A stretch of DNA of 64,000 nt from Pinibacter soli (GCF_029961145.1 NZ_JASBRG010000002.1:124001-188000); one strand, 5' to 3'; shown: positions 8,612-16,656, counted from the first letter of the stretch. The notes: generated from the sequence alone by a model not told the origin. Numbers and translations are program-made.

Positions 8612-8841
8612 AAATTTGAGGATTTGAAAATTTGAAAATGCTTTCTGTGCTTACTTACAAACAAGGTTATACAATCCGGATGAATTATTTAAATTTGAAA
8701 AGATAACTATTAACAAAAGGTGGATCACTACGATCCACCTTTTGTTTTTATGATTGGCTCCTCAGATTCATTTTGAATATTCAAGAAGTGCACAATATTT
8801 TTTACGGTTACGCAAAGAAAAAATTTTCAAATCCTCAAATT
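8612..8841. repeat. AATTTGAGGATTTG-family inverted repeat with 21-bp perfect arms
   Basis: Arms at 8613-8633 and 8821-8841 are exact complements, 187 nt apart, and enclose a conventional terminator hairpin. The 33-nt unit 8612-8644 recurs with one difference at 48771-48803 and in a slightly more diverged form near 37562-37592. The left arm begins 5 nt after the upstream stop codon. Confidence 0.85.
8712..8750 (+). terminator. Strong Rho-independent terminator
   Basis: A 15-bp perfect stem (8712-8726 with 8732-8746), loop ACTAC, GC-rich near the loop and followed by TTTTTA. Confidence 0.9.
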
Positions 8842-8883
8842 AGCATTTCATCCGCCTTTGGTGATTGTTTATTAAATTCGCTT

Positions 8884-9675
8884 GTGACATGTCCCCCTCT
8901 TACAATAACATTTCTTGGAACAGGCACCAGTAGCGGCGTTCCAATGATCGCCTGCAGTTGTGCCGTTTGTACATCTACCGACAAAAAAGATAAAAGATTA
9001 CGCAGCAGCGTGCTGGTCCGCTCGGCAAAAACAACATTGGTGGTGGATACCACTCCTGATTTTCGTTATCAAATGTTGCGTGAGCACGTAATGCACCTGG
9101 ATGCAGTAGTGTTTACACATCCGCATAAGGATCACGTTGCGGGTCTGGATGACATCCGCGCCTATAATTACTTTTCCCAAAAAGCAATGCAGGTGTACGC
9201 GAACGAAATGACACAGGAAACAATCATTCGCGAGTTTCCATATGCTTTTTCCGACTTCAAGTACCCCGGCATTCCCGAAATAAAACTCAATACGATTGAT
9301 GGTGCTCCGTTTATGGTAGGAGATATTCCTGTTACTCCAATCACAGTATGGCATTTGAAAATGCCGGTGCTGGGTTTCCGTTTTGGAAATTTCACCTACA
9401 TCACCGATGCCAACAGAATCGAGGATAGTGAAAAAGAAAAAATCAGGGGAAGTCAAATTTTGGTGGTGAACGCCTTAAGAAAAGAGAAGCATATTTCACA
9501 TTATACGTTGCAGGAAGCGATAGACCTCACTCACGAGCTGCACATTCCTCAGGCCTACTTTACACACATTAGTCATCAGCTGGGAAAGCATGAAGAAATT
9601 ACTGCGGAATTACCGCCAGGCATACATTTGGCGTATGATGGACTGAAGCTGCAAATGGAGGCTATAACTGAATAA
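8884..9675 (+). CDS. MBL-fold metallohydrolase (PhnP-like)
   Basis: Zinc-dependent hydrolase of the metallo-beta-lactamase fold, in the branch related to PhnP and other cyclic phosphodiesterases. The sequence opens with ITFLGTGTSSGVP, then a Cys/Cys segment (CSCAVC), the metal motif HPHKDHVAGLDD (H-x-H-x-D-H) and late ligands in ITDAN and THISH. The open frame extends upstream to a TTG at 8773, but that stretch is a repeat arm and unrelated sequence. The GTG at 8884 places the first beta strand correctly and follows a near-consensus -7 box (TAAATTCG). The natural substrate is unknown. Confidence 0.85.
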   Translation: MTCPPLTITFLGTGTSSGVPMIACSCAVCTSTDKKDKRLRSSVLVRSAKTTLVVDTTPDFRYQMLREHVMHLDAVVFTHPHKDHVAGLDDIRAYNYFSQKAMQVYANEMTQETIIREFPYAFSDFKYPGIPEIKLNTIDGAPFMVGDIPVTPITVWHLKMPVLGFRFGNFTYITDANRIEDSEKEKIRGSQILVVNALRKEKHISHYTLQEAIDLTHELHIPQAYFTHISHQLGKHEEITAELPPGIHLAYDGLKLQMEAITE

Positions 9676-9699
9676 CTAATTATTGAGTCAAGACCGCAT

Positions 9700-9796
9700 C
9701 GTCATTACGAGGCCTGCGGAGAAAGAATAATGAACTATCTACAGAAAGGCGAGCAGAAGGAAAGCGGCCGAAGCAATCTCCGCATGCGCAATGACG
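9700..9796. repeat. CGTCATTGCGAGG / CGAAGCAATC dispersed palindromic element, short form
   Basis: Starts CGTCATTACG and ends CGCAATGACG (9700-9709/9787-9796, one mismatch), with GGCCGAAGCAATCTC at 9766-9780. The termini and the GAAGCAATC core are shared with the larger element at 21985-22150. Similar CGTCATTGCGAGG...CGAAGCAATC repeats occur in unrelated bacteria as I recall. Confidence 0.8.
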
Positions 9797-9950
9797 TTTG
9801 AGAGTCTTTGCGTTGAGCATTAGGCACTGGGCATTTTAGCATTTAGCAATTTCAGACTATAACATTCATCAATATTCGAAAATATACTATCATTGCAGCT
9901 CCAACCTACAGGCCAATACAGACTAATATTCTCAAACATTCAATTTCTGT

Positions 9951-10886
9951 ATGCCGTTTACAAATAAAAAATGGTGGAAAGATTATTTTTCTTTCACTAA
10001 AAAAGAGAGGGTTGGAATAGTTGTTCTGTTGGTTACTATTGTTGTAGTCTTTTTATTACCCACCTTCTTTTCCAATCCTGCCCCGCCAGATGCAGCAGCC
10101 GCAATGGATTTCAAAGAGCAGGTAGCTAAACTGGAAACGAAAAAAGAAGCACATTCTAATTACGGTAGCCACTACGAGAAACGAGATTACCATGATTTCA
10201 ACACTGAAAAAATCTCCACACAGGGCGAACTGTTTTACTTTGACCCAAATACTGCGACGCAGTTAGATTGGCAACGGCTTGGGGTAACCGAAAAAACTTC
10301 ACACATCATTCTCAACTATCTGTCAAAAGGAGGAAAGTTTAGAAAGCCTGAAGATTTGTTGAAAATATACAGCCTCAAAGAAGCCGATGCTCAGCGTTTA
10401 ATTCCCTATGTAAGAATAGCCGGCACGGATGAGGGCAAAAATGACAGCCACGACGATCACGTTGCGACAAAATTTGAAAAGAAAATCTCCATAATTGATA
10501 TTAACACAGCGGACACAAATCTTCTGAAATCATTACCGGGAATTGGCAGCAAACTCGCTCAGCGAATCATCAACTTCAGGGATAAACTGGGTGGATTTTA
10601 TACCGCTAGCCAGGTTGCAGAAACATATGGCTTGCCTGACTCAACCTTTCAAAAAATAAACAGCTATCTGACTGCTGGAAAAGCCAGCATGAAACAAATA
10701 AATATTAATGTTGCCACAGTAAATGAATTAAAACAACATCCTTACATAGGCTGGAAAATTGCCAGTGCCATCGTCCAATATCGATCCCAACATAATGAAT
10801 TTCAATCTATTGAAGACATTCTTAAAATTGCCTTAATATCTGAAAATGATTACAAAAAAATTTCACCTTATCTGTCAATAAAATAA
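9951..10886 (+). CDS. Membrane-anchored triple helix-hairpin-helix (ComEA-like) protein
   Basis: The 311-residue protein has a charged N-terminus (KKWWKDYFSFTKKER), one membrane segment at about 21-41, an acidic/His-rich linker, then three ComEA-like helix-hairpin-helix units at roughly 80-145, 177-240 and 240-311. The middle unit is the most canonical (NTADTNLLKSLPGIGSKLAQRI). ComEA-type domains bind DNA without sequence specificity and, in competent bacteria, sit outside the inner membrane to take up DNA. No other com gene is adjacent, although comF lies about 24 kb away. A role in DNA uptake is inference from domain content. Confidence 0.8.
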   Translation: MPFTNKKWWKDYFSFTKKERVGIVVLLVTIVVVFLLPTFFSNPAPPDAAAAMDFKEQVAKLETKKEAHSNYGSHYEKRDYHDFNTEKISTQGELFYFDPNTATQLDWQRLGVTEKTSHIILNYLSKGGKFRKPEDLLKIYSLKEADAQRLIPYVRIAGTDEGKNDSHDDHVATKFEKKISIIDINTADTNLLKSLPGIGSKLAQRIINFRDKLGGFYTASQVAETYGLPDSTFQKINSYLTAGKASMKQININVATVNELKQHPYIGWKIASAIVQYRSQHNEFQSIEDILKIALISENDYKKISPYLSIK

Positions 10887-10889
10887 AGT

Positions 10890-10910
10890 ACTAACGGATG
10901 TTAGTTTTTA
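10890..10910 (+). terminator. Weak Rho-independent terminator
   Basis: ACTAAC (10890-10895), loop GGAT, GTTAGT (10900-10905) followed by TTTTA, directly after the stop codon of the helix-hairpin-helix gene. Confidence 0.5.
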
Positions 10911-10941
10911 TTGAAATTGTTTCTATATTGCAATGCCTTTA

Positions 10942-11050
10942 ACGATTTGCTTACTATTTATTGCTAGACTTCGACCTCTAGCAATTGCTTTAGTCTCTGG
11001 TTGCTTGCCATTAACGATTGCTTGTTATTTTTAAAAACCACGATTGCTTG
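10942..11050. repeat. Cluster of CGATTGCTT-like direct repeats
   Basis: Five variants of C(G/A)ATTGCTT occur upstream of the acyl-CoA dehydrogenase at about 10943, 10982, 10999, 11015 and 11041; a sixth lies just after its stop codon (12202). The outermost copies share a longer match, ACGATTTGCTTACTATT and ACGATTGCTTACTATAA, so the gene is bracketed by a direct repeat. TTGCTAGA/TCTAGCAA (10961/10977) adds a small inverted repeat. Confidence 0.6.
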
Positions 11051-11053
11051 CTT

Positions 11054-12193
11054 ATGAATTTTGATACACAGGATCTCACAAAACAAGTAGCGCAGACGGC
11101 CAGAGATTTTGCACTTCGATATATTAAACCCCACGTTTCCGAGTGGGACGAAAATCAACATTTTCCTGCAGAGGTATTTAAAGAAATGGGTAAACTGGGC
11201 TTCATGGGCATTTTGGTCCCTGAGGAATACGGTGGCTCAGGGCTGTCGTATGCAGAATACGTTGCTGTGATCGAGGAGATCGCAAAAGTCTGTGGCGGTA
11301 TCGGCCTAAGCCTTGCAGCACACAACTCTTTGTGCACAGGTCATATTCTCGCCTTTGCCAATGAAACGCAGAAGAAAAAATACCTTCCACTACTAGCATC
11401 CGGACAGTGGCTCGGGGCCTGGGGGCTTACGGAACCGAATACAGGAAGTGATGCGGGAAACATGCAAACGGTCGCTGTAAAACAAGAAGGCGGTTGGTTG
11501 CTCAACGGCACAAAATCCTGGATTACCCACGGCAAGAGCGGAGACGTTGCCGTTGTAATTGCCAGAACCGGCGAACCGCGCCAACATAATAATGCCACTT
11601 CTTTTATTGTTGAAAGAGGGACCCCTGGTTTTTCGGGTGGGAAAAAGGAAAACAAATTGGGGATGCGTGCGAGTGAAACCGCGGAAATGATCTTCGATAA
11701 CTGCTTCATCCCAGATCAAAATGTTTTGGGAAGCGAGGGCAACGGATTTCATCAGGCAATGAAGATTTTGGATGGCGGACGCATTTCTATCGCTGCACTT
11801 AGCCTGGGCATCGCCAAAGGAGCCTATGAGTGTGCGTTGCAATATTCTAAAGAACGCCATCAATTCAATAAACCCATTTCACACTTTCAGGGGATTAGTT
11901 TCAAACTGGCAGACCTTGCTACTGAAATAACAGCGGCAGAACTGCTGACACAGCAGGCGTGCGACCTTAAAACAAAACATTTGCCGGTAACACAAAAAGC
12001 CGCGATGGCAAAGTATTACGCAAGCGAAGTTGCCGTAAAAGCTGCTACAGAAGCTGTACAAATATTTGGAGGCTATGGTTACACAAAAGATTTTCCTGCC
12101 GAAAAATATTACCGTGATTCCAAGTTGTGTACCATCGGCGAAGGAACATCCGAAATTCAAAAGATTGTAATAGCCCGCGAGGCTTTAAAATAG
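11054..12193 (+). CDS. Acyl-CoA dehydrogenase
   Basis: FAD-dependent enzyme that introduces the alpha-beta double bond into acyl-CoA in fatty-acid or branched-chain catabolism. The 379-residue protein has the N-terminal helical domain, the FAD-contact segment GLTEPNTGSDAGN, the WITHGKSGD strand, and the C-terminal helices with GGYGYTKDFPAEKYYRD. The IGEGTSEIQ motif carries the Glu expected to be the catalytic base in short-chain and butyryl-type enzymes. The open frame continues upstream into repeat sequence, so the ATG at 11054 is preferred. Chain-length specificity cannot be read from sequence alone. Confidence 0.92.
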   Translation: MNFDTQDLTKQVAQTARDFALRYIKPHVSEWDENQHFPAEVFKEMGKLGFMGILVPEEYGGSGLSYAEYVAVIEEIAKVCGGIGLSLAAHNSLCTGHILAFANETQKKKYLPLLASGQWLGAWGLTEPNTGSDAGNMQTVAVKQEGGWLLNGTKSWITHGKSGDVAVVIARTGEPRQHNNATSFIVERGTPGFSGGKKENKLGMRASETAEMIFDNCFIPDQNVLGSEGNGFHQAMKILDGGRISIAALSLGIAKGAYECALQYSKERHQFNKPISHFQGISFKLADLATEITAAELLTQQACDLKTKHLPVTQKAAMAKYYASEVAVKAATEAVQIFGGYGYTKDFPAEKYYRDSKLCTIGEGTSEIQKIVIAREALK

Positions 12194-12221
12194 GTTTTCT
12201 ACGATTGCTTACTATAATTCG

Positions 12222-12250
12222 TGCCCTTTTTTCTAAAAGGGCATTTTTTT
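12222..12250 (+). terminator. Rho-independent terminator after the acyl-CoA dehydrogenase gene
   Basis: TGCCCTTTT (12222-12230), loop TTCT, AAAAGGGCA (12235-12243) followed by an uninterrupted T-run to 12250 and beyond. Confidence 0.9.
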
Positions 12251-12342
12251 TAATTAAGAATTATCAATTAGGAATTAAGAATTGTAGCTGTGTGAACTAC
12301 TTTCTTATCTCTTGCATCCGGTGCATCACTAATTCCTAATTG
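12251..12342. repeat. AATTAAGAATT-family inverted repeat
   Basis: Arm CAATTAGGAATTA (12265-12277) is an exact complement of 12330-12342. Other members of this family are at 31562-31692, 35219-35349 and 50883-50918. The right arm overlaps the earliest possible TTG start of the next gene. Confidence 0.8.
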
Positions 12343-12351
12343 TTTTTTAAA

Positions 12352-12702
12352 TTGCCGACACAACAATGCGCGGACTCGTTGAACACTTCTATTTATAACA
12401 CTTTTTTCACCTGGCTGCAAAGCCATATGCTAACTTGTCCTTCAAAAAAATTCTTACATATAGATTGTCCGGGATGCGGCCTGCAAAGAAGCGTCATAGC
12501 AATGTTAAAGGGAGATGCCATAGAAAGTTTCTATCTATATCCTGCTACCGTTCCCTTATTTCTGACTATTATTCTTCTTTTATTACACCTGAAATGTAAT
12601 TTTAAGTATGGCGCGGTGGCACTTAAGTCCATGTATATTTTTTCGGCAGTAATTATTTTTTCATTTTATACTTATAAACTGGTAACACTTAAATTTTTTT
12701 AA
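12352..12702 (+). CDS. DUF2752 family membrane protein
   Basis: Small membrane protein of about 116 residues with the DUF2752 signature: CPSKKF followed by CPGCGLQRS, four Cys in a pattern that looks like a metal or redox site next to the first membrane segment. Two or three membrane segments follow, ending in a basic tail. No ATG precedes the conserved FFTWLQSHMLTCP region; the TTG at 12352 is the most plausible start because the TTG at 12340 lies inside a repeat arm. The stop codon is 3 nt before the next gene, so the two are co-translated. The function of DUF2752 is not established. Confidence 0.75.
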   Translation: MPTQQCADSLNTSIYNTFFTWLQSHMLTCPSKKFLHIDCPGCGLQRSVIAMLKGDAIESFYLYPATVPLFLTIILLLLHLKCNFKYGAVALKSMYIFSAVIIFSFYTYKLVTLKFF

Positions 12703-12705
12703 ACA

Positions 12706-13068
12706 ATGGAGAACCAACAAGACACGAGCCAAAATTATCTAAACTTCCAAACGTCGCTCCCAAACGCAACAGCAGTGCTGGTTTTGGGGATTTTATCAAT
12801 CATTGGGTGTTTTTGTTATGGATCAGGTTTGGTGATGGGTGTAATCGCACTGATACTCGCAAGAAAAGATATTCGACTGTACAGCACTAACCCAAGCGCC
12901 TATACGCCGTCCTCCCTCAGCAATATCAAGGCGGGAAGAGTATGCGCCATTATCGGCACGGTGATATCTTCCATTTATGTGTTGTTGATTATTATTGCGC
13001 TTATTATTTTTGGCGCCACTTTTTTTGCGGACCCACAAGGTTTTATTAAACAAATGCAAACGCACTAA
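12706..13068 (+). CDS. Small two-pass membrane protein paired with DUF2752
   Basis: A 120-residue protein with a polar N-terminus (about 1-20) and two hydrophobic blocks (about 22-50 and 78-107) separated by a loop rich in Tyr, Ser and Pro. The first membrane segment contains a GCFCYG cluster; related Bacteroidota proteins carry CCC at this site and resemble DUF4190 proteins. The partnership with DUF2752 (3-nt gap) is a recurring arrangement in Bacteroidota as I recall it. A terminator follows at 13075. Function unknown; membrane localisation is clear from hydropathy. Confidence 0.75.
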   Translation: MENQQDTSQNYLNFQTSLPNATAVLVLGILSIIGCFCYGSGLVMGVIALILARKDIRLYSTNPSAYTPSSLSNIKAGRVCAIIGTVISSIYVLLIIIALIIFGATFFADPQGFIKQMQTH

Positions 13069-13074
13069 TATGAA

Positions 13075-13109
13075 AAAAGCTGCAACAAAGATTGCAGCTT
13101 TTCTTTTTC
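13075..13109 (+). terminator. Rho-independent terminator of the DUF2752 operon
   Basis: AAAAGCTGCAA (13075-13085), loop CAAAGA, TTGCAGCTTTT (13092-13102) followed by CTTTTTC. Confidence 0.85.
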
Positions 13110-13123
13110 TTGAGAGGATTTTA

Positions 13124-13297
13124 TTACGGCATAAAATCTTCTTCGTCTTTAGGACCGTACTTGTCGAACAATTTATCAAGAGCTCCGCCGAATAACGGGA
13201 ACTTTTTCTTTGCAAAATTTTTGATCACTTCAATCGCTTTGTAAGCCTGTTGCTCTGTCAATCCTTCAGCCATTAGCTGTTTAATCAGTTCGTCCAT
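13124..13297 (-). CDS. 57-residue hypothetical protein
   Basis: Short reading frame from an ATG at 13297 to TAA at 13124. The product is MDELIKQLMAEGLTEQQAYK followed by a second helix (AIEVIKNFAKKKFP), a Gly-containing turn and an acidic tail (GPKDEEDFMP). Codon use is like that of neighbours, and the pattern of an amphipathic helix then a KKFPLFGG turn looks protein-like rather than random. It is convergent with the DUF2752 operon and lies downstream of clpX. I recall small proteins of this kind in Chitinophagaceae but cannot name a family. Confidence 0.65.
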   Translation of the reverse strand: MDELIKQLMAEGLTEQQAYKAIEVIKNFAKKKFPLFGGALDKLFDKYGPKDEEDFMP

Positions 13298-13343
13298 ATA
13301 AAAAGTTTTGAGTTATAAGTTTTAAGTTTGGGCCCGAGCCAAA

Positions 13344-13435
13344 TGTGTACGGTGTACGAGATGTACGATGTACGAAAGTCATTACGCTAATAGCACCAAA
13401 AACATTTCGTACATCGTACTTCGTACACCGTACAT
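13344..13435. repeat. GTACGATGTACGAA-family inverted repeat
   Basis: Two perfect blocks: 13363-13377 with 13405-13419 (15 bp) and 13350-13359 with 13421-13430 (10 bp). Other members are at 61302-61388 and 62266-62335. A run of the GTTTTAAGTT word precedes the left arm. Confidence 0.85.
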
Positions 13436-13449
13436 CTAAAATTTTATCC

Positions 13450-14691
13450 TTAAGCCACTTTCAACAGGCTCATCTTGCTCTTGTCAAATTTCTTCTTCGC
13501 ATACTCAAGCGTAAGATGGAACTTGGTTTCTTTGCTTGACGGCAGTTCGAACATTGCGTCAGTTAAAATATTTTCACAAATAGAACGCAATCCTCTTGCA
13601 CCCAATTTATATTCCATCGCCTTTTCTACCATGAAGTCATACACATCATCGTCGATCGCCAACTCAATACCTTCCAGTTCAAACAATTTTTTGTATTGTT
13701 TTGAAAGTGAGTTTTTAGGCTCTGTAAGAATTGAGCGTAGTGTAGTAGTGTCCAGTGGATTCAGATAAGTTACGACAGGTAGACGTCCTAAAAGTTCTGG
13801 TATTAAACCAAAGCTCTTCAAATCCTGCGCATTCACATATTGCAGCAAATTCTTTCTTGCAGCTTCCTGGTGCTCCTTGTTTACGTTGAAACCAATCGCA
13901 TTGGTATTTACCCTGCGGGAAATGATCTTATCAACGCCGTCAAACGCCCCACCGCAAATGAACAATATATTGTGTGTATTTAATTTAATCAGCTTTTGTT
14001 CAGGATGCTTGCGCCCGCCTTGCGGTGGCACCAATACATCGGTTCCTTCCAGAAGTTTTAGCAACCCTTGCTGTACACCTTCACCGCTTACATCACGCGT
14101 AATAGATGGATTATCACCTTTCCGGGCAATTTTATCTAGCTCATCTATGTAAACGATTCCTCTTTCTGCGGCAGCAACATCATAGTTACAAACCTGCAGC
14201 AAGCGGGTAAGAATACTTTCCACATCTTCCCCTACATAACCAGCTTCGGTAAACACTGTTGCATCAACGATCGCAAAAGGAACATTCAGCAATTTGGCAA
14301 TTGTTTTCGCCAAAAGGGTTTTACCAGTTCCGGTTTCACCCACCATTACAATGTTACTTTTTTCAATCTCTACTTCTCCTTCTGTGCCGGTCTTCTGCTG
14401 TAAACGCTTGTAGTGGTTATATACCGCCACTGCAAGTATTTTCTTAGCGTCATCCTGTCCGATCACATATTCGTCAAGATATCTCTTTATTTCAACCGGT
14501 TTTTTAACCGTTAGTTTAAAAGATGATGAGGAAATGGTAGCATCGGTACGGATCATCAGCTCCTGCTCAATAATCTCACGGGCATGCTCCACGCAGTTCT
14601 CACATATATGTCCCTCCTGTCCCGCAATAAGGATTTTAACTTCATCCCTGCTGCGCCCGCAAAAAGAGCAATGTAAAGTGTTTTTAGCCAT
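13450..14691 (-). CDS. clpX: ATP-dependent Clp protease ATP-binding subunit ClpX
   Basis: AAA+ unfoldase that selects tagged substrates and feeds them to ClpP. The 413-residue protein has the N-terminal zinc-binding domain (C8, C11, C30, C33), Walker A GETGTGKT at 118-125, a Walker B segment in [12 protein letters not shown], the RKHPEQ pore-2 region and the C-terminal small domain. Length and motifs are typical. It is the last gene of a minus-strand set that starts with two clpP genes, but a terminator-like hairpin and its own -7 box lie between clpX and the nearer clpP, so it can be transcribed separately. Confidence 0.97.
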   Translation of the reverse strand: MAKNTLHCSFCGRSRDEVKILIAGQEGHICENCVEHAREIIEQELMIRTDATISSSSFKLTVKKPVEIKRYLDEYVIGQDDAKKILAVAVYNHYKRLQQKTGTEGEVEIEKSNIVMVGETGTGKTLLAKTIAKLLNVPFAIVDATVFTEAGYVGEDVESILTRLLQVCNYDVAAAERGIVYIDELDKIARKGDNPSITRDVSGEGVQQGLLKLLEGTDVLVPPQGGRKHPEQKLIKLNTHNILFICGGAFDGVDKIISRRVNTNAIGFNVNKEHQEAARKNLLQYVNAQDLKSFGLIPELLGRLPVVTYLNPLDTTTLRSILTEPKNSLSKQYKKLFELEGIELAIDDDVYDFMVEKAMEYKLGARGLRSICENILTDAMFELPSSKETKFHLTLEYAKKKFDKSKMSLLKVA

Positions 14692-14714
14692 TTACTTAGT
14701 TTATATCAATTTTA

Positions 14715-14722
14715 CAAAGTTA
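14715..14722 (-). promoter_or_regulatory. -7 box TAACTTTG for clpX
   Basis: Exact TAnnTTTG match on the minus strand, 23 nt upstream of the clpX ATG. Confidence 0.55.
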
Positions 14723-14776
14723 CCCAATAGTTGCGGATAAGCAACTTTTAGGATTTATTCACGGCCCCTTTTGACA

Positions 14777-14795
14777 GGGCGAATGTGATTCGCCC
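14777..14795. repeat. GGGCGAAT palindrome, second copy
   Basis: GGGCGAAT (14777-14784) and ATTCGCCC (14788-14795), loop GTG; same unit as at 3896-3916. Confidence 0.65.
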
Positions 14796-14818
14796 CCTAC
14801 TTACGACAATAATAGGCA

Positions 14819-14847
14819 AAAAACCGCTGCAATAAGCAGCGGTTTTT
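14819..14847 (-). terminator. Terminator hairpin after the 210-residue ClpP gene
   Basis: AAAAACCGCTGC (14819-14830) and GCAGCGGTTTTT (14836-14847) with a 5-nt loop; on the minus strand the stem is followed by TTTTT. The symmetric A/T ends make it potentially bidirectional. Confidence 0.85.
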
Positions 14848-14888
14848 ATATACTCAATTAATTATCAATCTATTAATTCCGGTACAAA

Positions 14889-15521
14889 TTACAGTTTATC
14901 CAGTAATCCGTCCACAATTCCGTACTCGATAGATTCTTTAGCATCCATCCAGTAATCGCGGTCAAAATCCTTCATAATTTGTGCCATGGTCTTGCCGCAG
15001 TTATCCGCGAGGATCTTCGCGCCGATCTCTTTCACCTTTCTTGTTTGCTTAGCCTGAATTTCCAGGTCAGCACTTACGCCCTGCATAAAACCTCCAAGGC
15101 TTGGCTGGTGGATCATTACTTCACCGTGTTCGTAAATAAATCTACGTCCCTTCGCACCTCCGCTCAGCAGAATAGAACCCATAGAGGCTGCCAATCCCAT
15201 ACAAATGGTACTTACGGGACTTTTGATCATTCGCATAGTGTCATAAATAACCATACCACTGGTTACCATACCACCCGGACTATTGATGTAAAACTTTATT
15301 TCTTCGCCTGGCTTATCTGCATCGAGCAACAATATTTTCGTGGTTACTTCACGTGCGGATTTGTCATCAACCACGCCCCACAAATAAACGCTTCTGTTGT
15401 CAAAGAAAAGTTTTTCCAATTTTTTATTAAACATCATCAGCTCATCTCTTCTGCCTTCTTCGGGTTTTTCTTCCTCTTCATCGTCCATTCTAAATGGCGC
15501 TATATATTTTGAATAGTTCAT
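14889..15521 (-). CDS. clpP: ClpP protease subunit, paralogue with acidic N-terminus
   Basis: Serine peptidase subunit of the Clp protease ring. The 210-residue protein keeps the full catalytic triad: S113 in GLAASMGS, H138 in MIHQPS and D189 in DRDYWM. It differs from the second ClpP by an acidic N-terminal stretch (DDEEEEKPEEGRRDE at about 13-27) and by SLGGFMQG after the His instead of GGIGGQ. Two different ClpP rings or a mixed ring are possible, as described for some other bacteria. The second clpP lies 151 bp upstream and clpX 197 bp downstream, all on the minus strand. Confidence 0.93.
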   Translation of the reverse strand: MNYSKYIAPFRMDDEEEEKPEEGRRDELMMFNKKLEKLFFDNRSVYLWGVVDDKSAREVTTKILLLDADKPGEEIKFYINSPGGMVTSGMVIYDTMRMIKSPVSTICMGLAASMGSILLSGGAKGRRFIYEHGEVMIHQPSLGGFMQGVSADLEIQAKQTRKVKEIGAKILADNCGKTMAQIMKDFDRDYWMDAKESIEYGIVDGLLDKL

Positions 15522-15567
15522 CTTAAGTTATGAGTTTTAAGTTTTAAGTTAAAAGTTTTAAGTTAAA

Positions 15568-15656
15568 AGTAATAAGTTGTGAAAGAGGTCAAAAATTATA
15601 ACCAGAAGCTCTCGACATAGTTCAAAGCTGCGTTCTCAACTCACAACCTATTACTT
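15568..15656. repeat. TTTTAAGTTAAAAG-family inverted repeat between the two clpP genes
   Basis: AAGTAATAAGTTGTGA near 15568-15582 pairs with 15641-15656 with one mismatch. Tandem TTTTAAGTT words run from 15532 and complementary AAAACTT words end 3 nt from the clpP stop at 15673. A related pair of arms is at 42505-42659. Confidence 0.7.
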
Positions 15657-15672
15657 ACTACTTAAAACTTCT

Positions 15673-16368
15673 TTAGCTTTCTTTTGCTTCTTTACGTGGG
15701 TTTACAAGCAGCACTTCGTCTACCAGCCCGTATTCTTTTGCTTCAAATGAAGTCAACCAGTAGTCACGATCGCTGTCTTTTTCCACTTGTTTCACCGGTT
15801 TGCCAGTGTGTTGAGAGATCACTTCGTAGAGCTCTTTTTTCAGTTTTCTGATCTCGTTTACAGTGATTTCTATATCGCTTGCTTGTCCGCCGATACCGCC
15901 GCTTGGCTGGTGGATCATGATACGGCTGTGCTTAAGCGCAGTACGTTTGCCTTTTGTACCAGCACACATTAATACTGCACCCATTGACGCCGCCATACCT
16001 ATACAGATAGTCGACACGTCCGGAGTAATGAATTGCATTGTATCATATACCGCCATACCCGAGTAAACGCTACCACCGGGGCTGTTGATATACATTTGAA
16101 TATCACGGCCGCGGTCAGTGCTTTCCATGAACAATAACTGCGCTGTAATGATATTTGCCACCTCGTCATTGATCGGGTAACCAAGGAAAATAATGCGGTC
16201 CATCATCAAACGGCTGTACACATCCATCACCGCGATGTTCATGGGCCTTTCCTCAATAATATTTGGAGTAAGATTATTAACCTGGTATTTATTATAATCG
16301 TTTAGCGTATTGCTGGAAATACCCCGATGTTTAACGGCATATTTCTCAAATTCCTTTTGAAAATTCAT
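15673..16368 (-). CDS. clpP: ClpP protease subunit, canonical form
   Basis: Peptidase subunit of the Clp protease with triad S128 (GMAASMGA), H153 (MIHQPSGG) and D202 (DRDYWL). The 231-residue length includes about 35 N-terminal residues that are longer than in E. coli ClpP. The GGIGGQASDIEI segment is the usual handle-helix sequence, so this is the likely housekeeping ClpP. The purine-rich AGAAAGGAAA just upstream of the ATG is one of the few Shine-Dalgarno-like sequences in the window. The trigger factor gene often found upstream of clpP is not present. Confidence 0.95.
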   Translation of the reverse strand: MNFQKEFEKYAVKHRGISSNTLNDYNKYQVNNLTPNIIEERPMNIAVMDVYSRLMMDRIIFLGYPINDEVANIITAQLLFMESTDRGRDIQMYINSPGGSVYSGMAVYDTMQFITPDVSTICIGMAASMGAVLMCAGTKGKRTALKHSRIMIHQPSGGIGGQASDIEITVNEIRKLKKELYEVISQHTGKPVKQVEKDSDRDYWLTSFEAKEYGLVDEVLLVNPRKEAKES

Positions 16369-16480
16369 ATGTATTTCCTTTCTGATTATTAATTAGTTTG
16401 AAAGTATGTATTTATTACCAAATCTCCTTCCAATTTTTAAAAATTGTAAAAAACTGACAGAGCGTCAGGATATAGAGAAA

Positions 16481-16644
16481 GAACGCAGATTTTCATGATT
16501 GTGATGATCAGATATGATTTAGAATTTTGAGATTGAAGATTCGAGATTGGGATCTACCGTTTGCGTGGCAAAGCATTTGGCTATCGGTACAAAAACTTTT
16601 ATTCAAATCGTAACAAATCATGACGATCATGAAAATCTGCGTTC
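16481..16644. repeat. GAACGCAGATTTTCATGATT inverted repeat
   Basis: Left arm 16481-16500 is the exact 20-mer; the right arm 16625-16644 is complementary over 19 of 20 positions. The TTGAGATTGAAGATT word fills part of the loop. It sits in the 288-bp gap upstream of clpP, which otherwise shows nothing coding. Confidence 0.85.
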
Positions 16645-16656
16645 CGTCTTCTCGAT

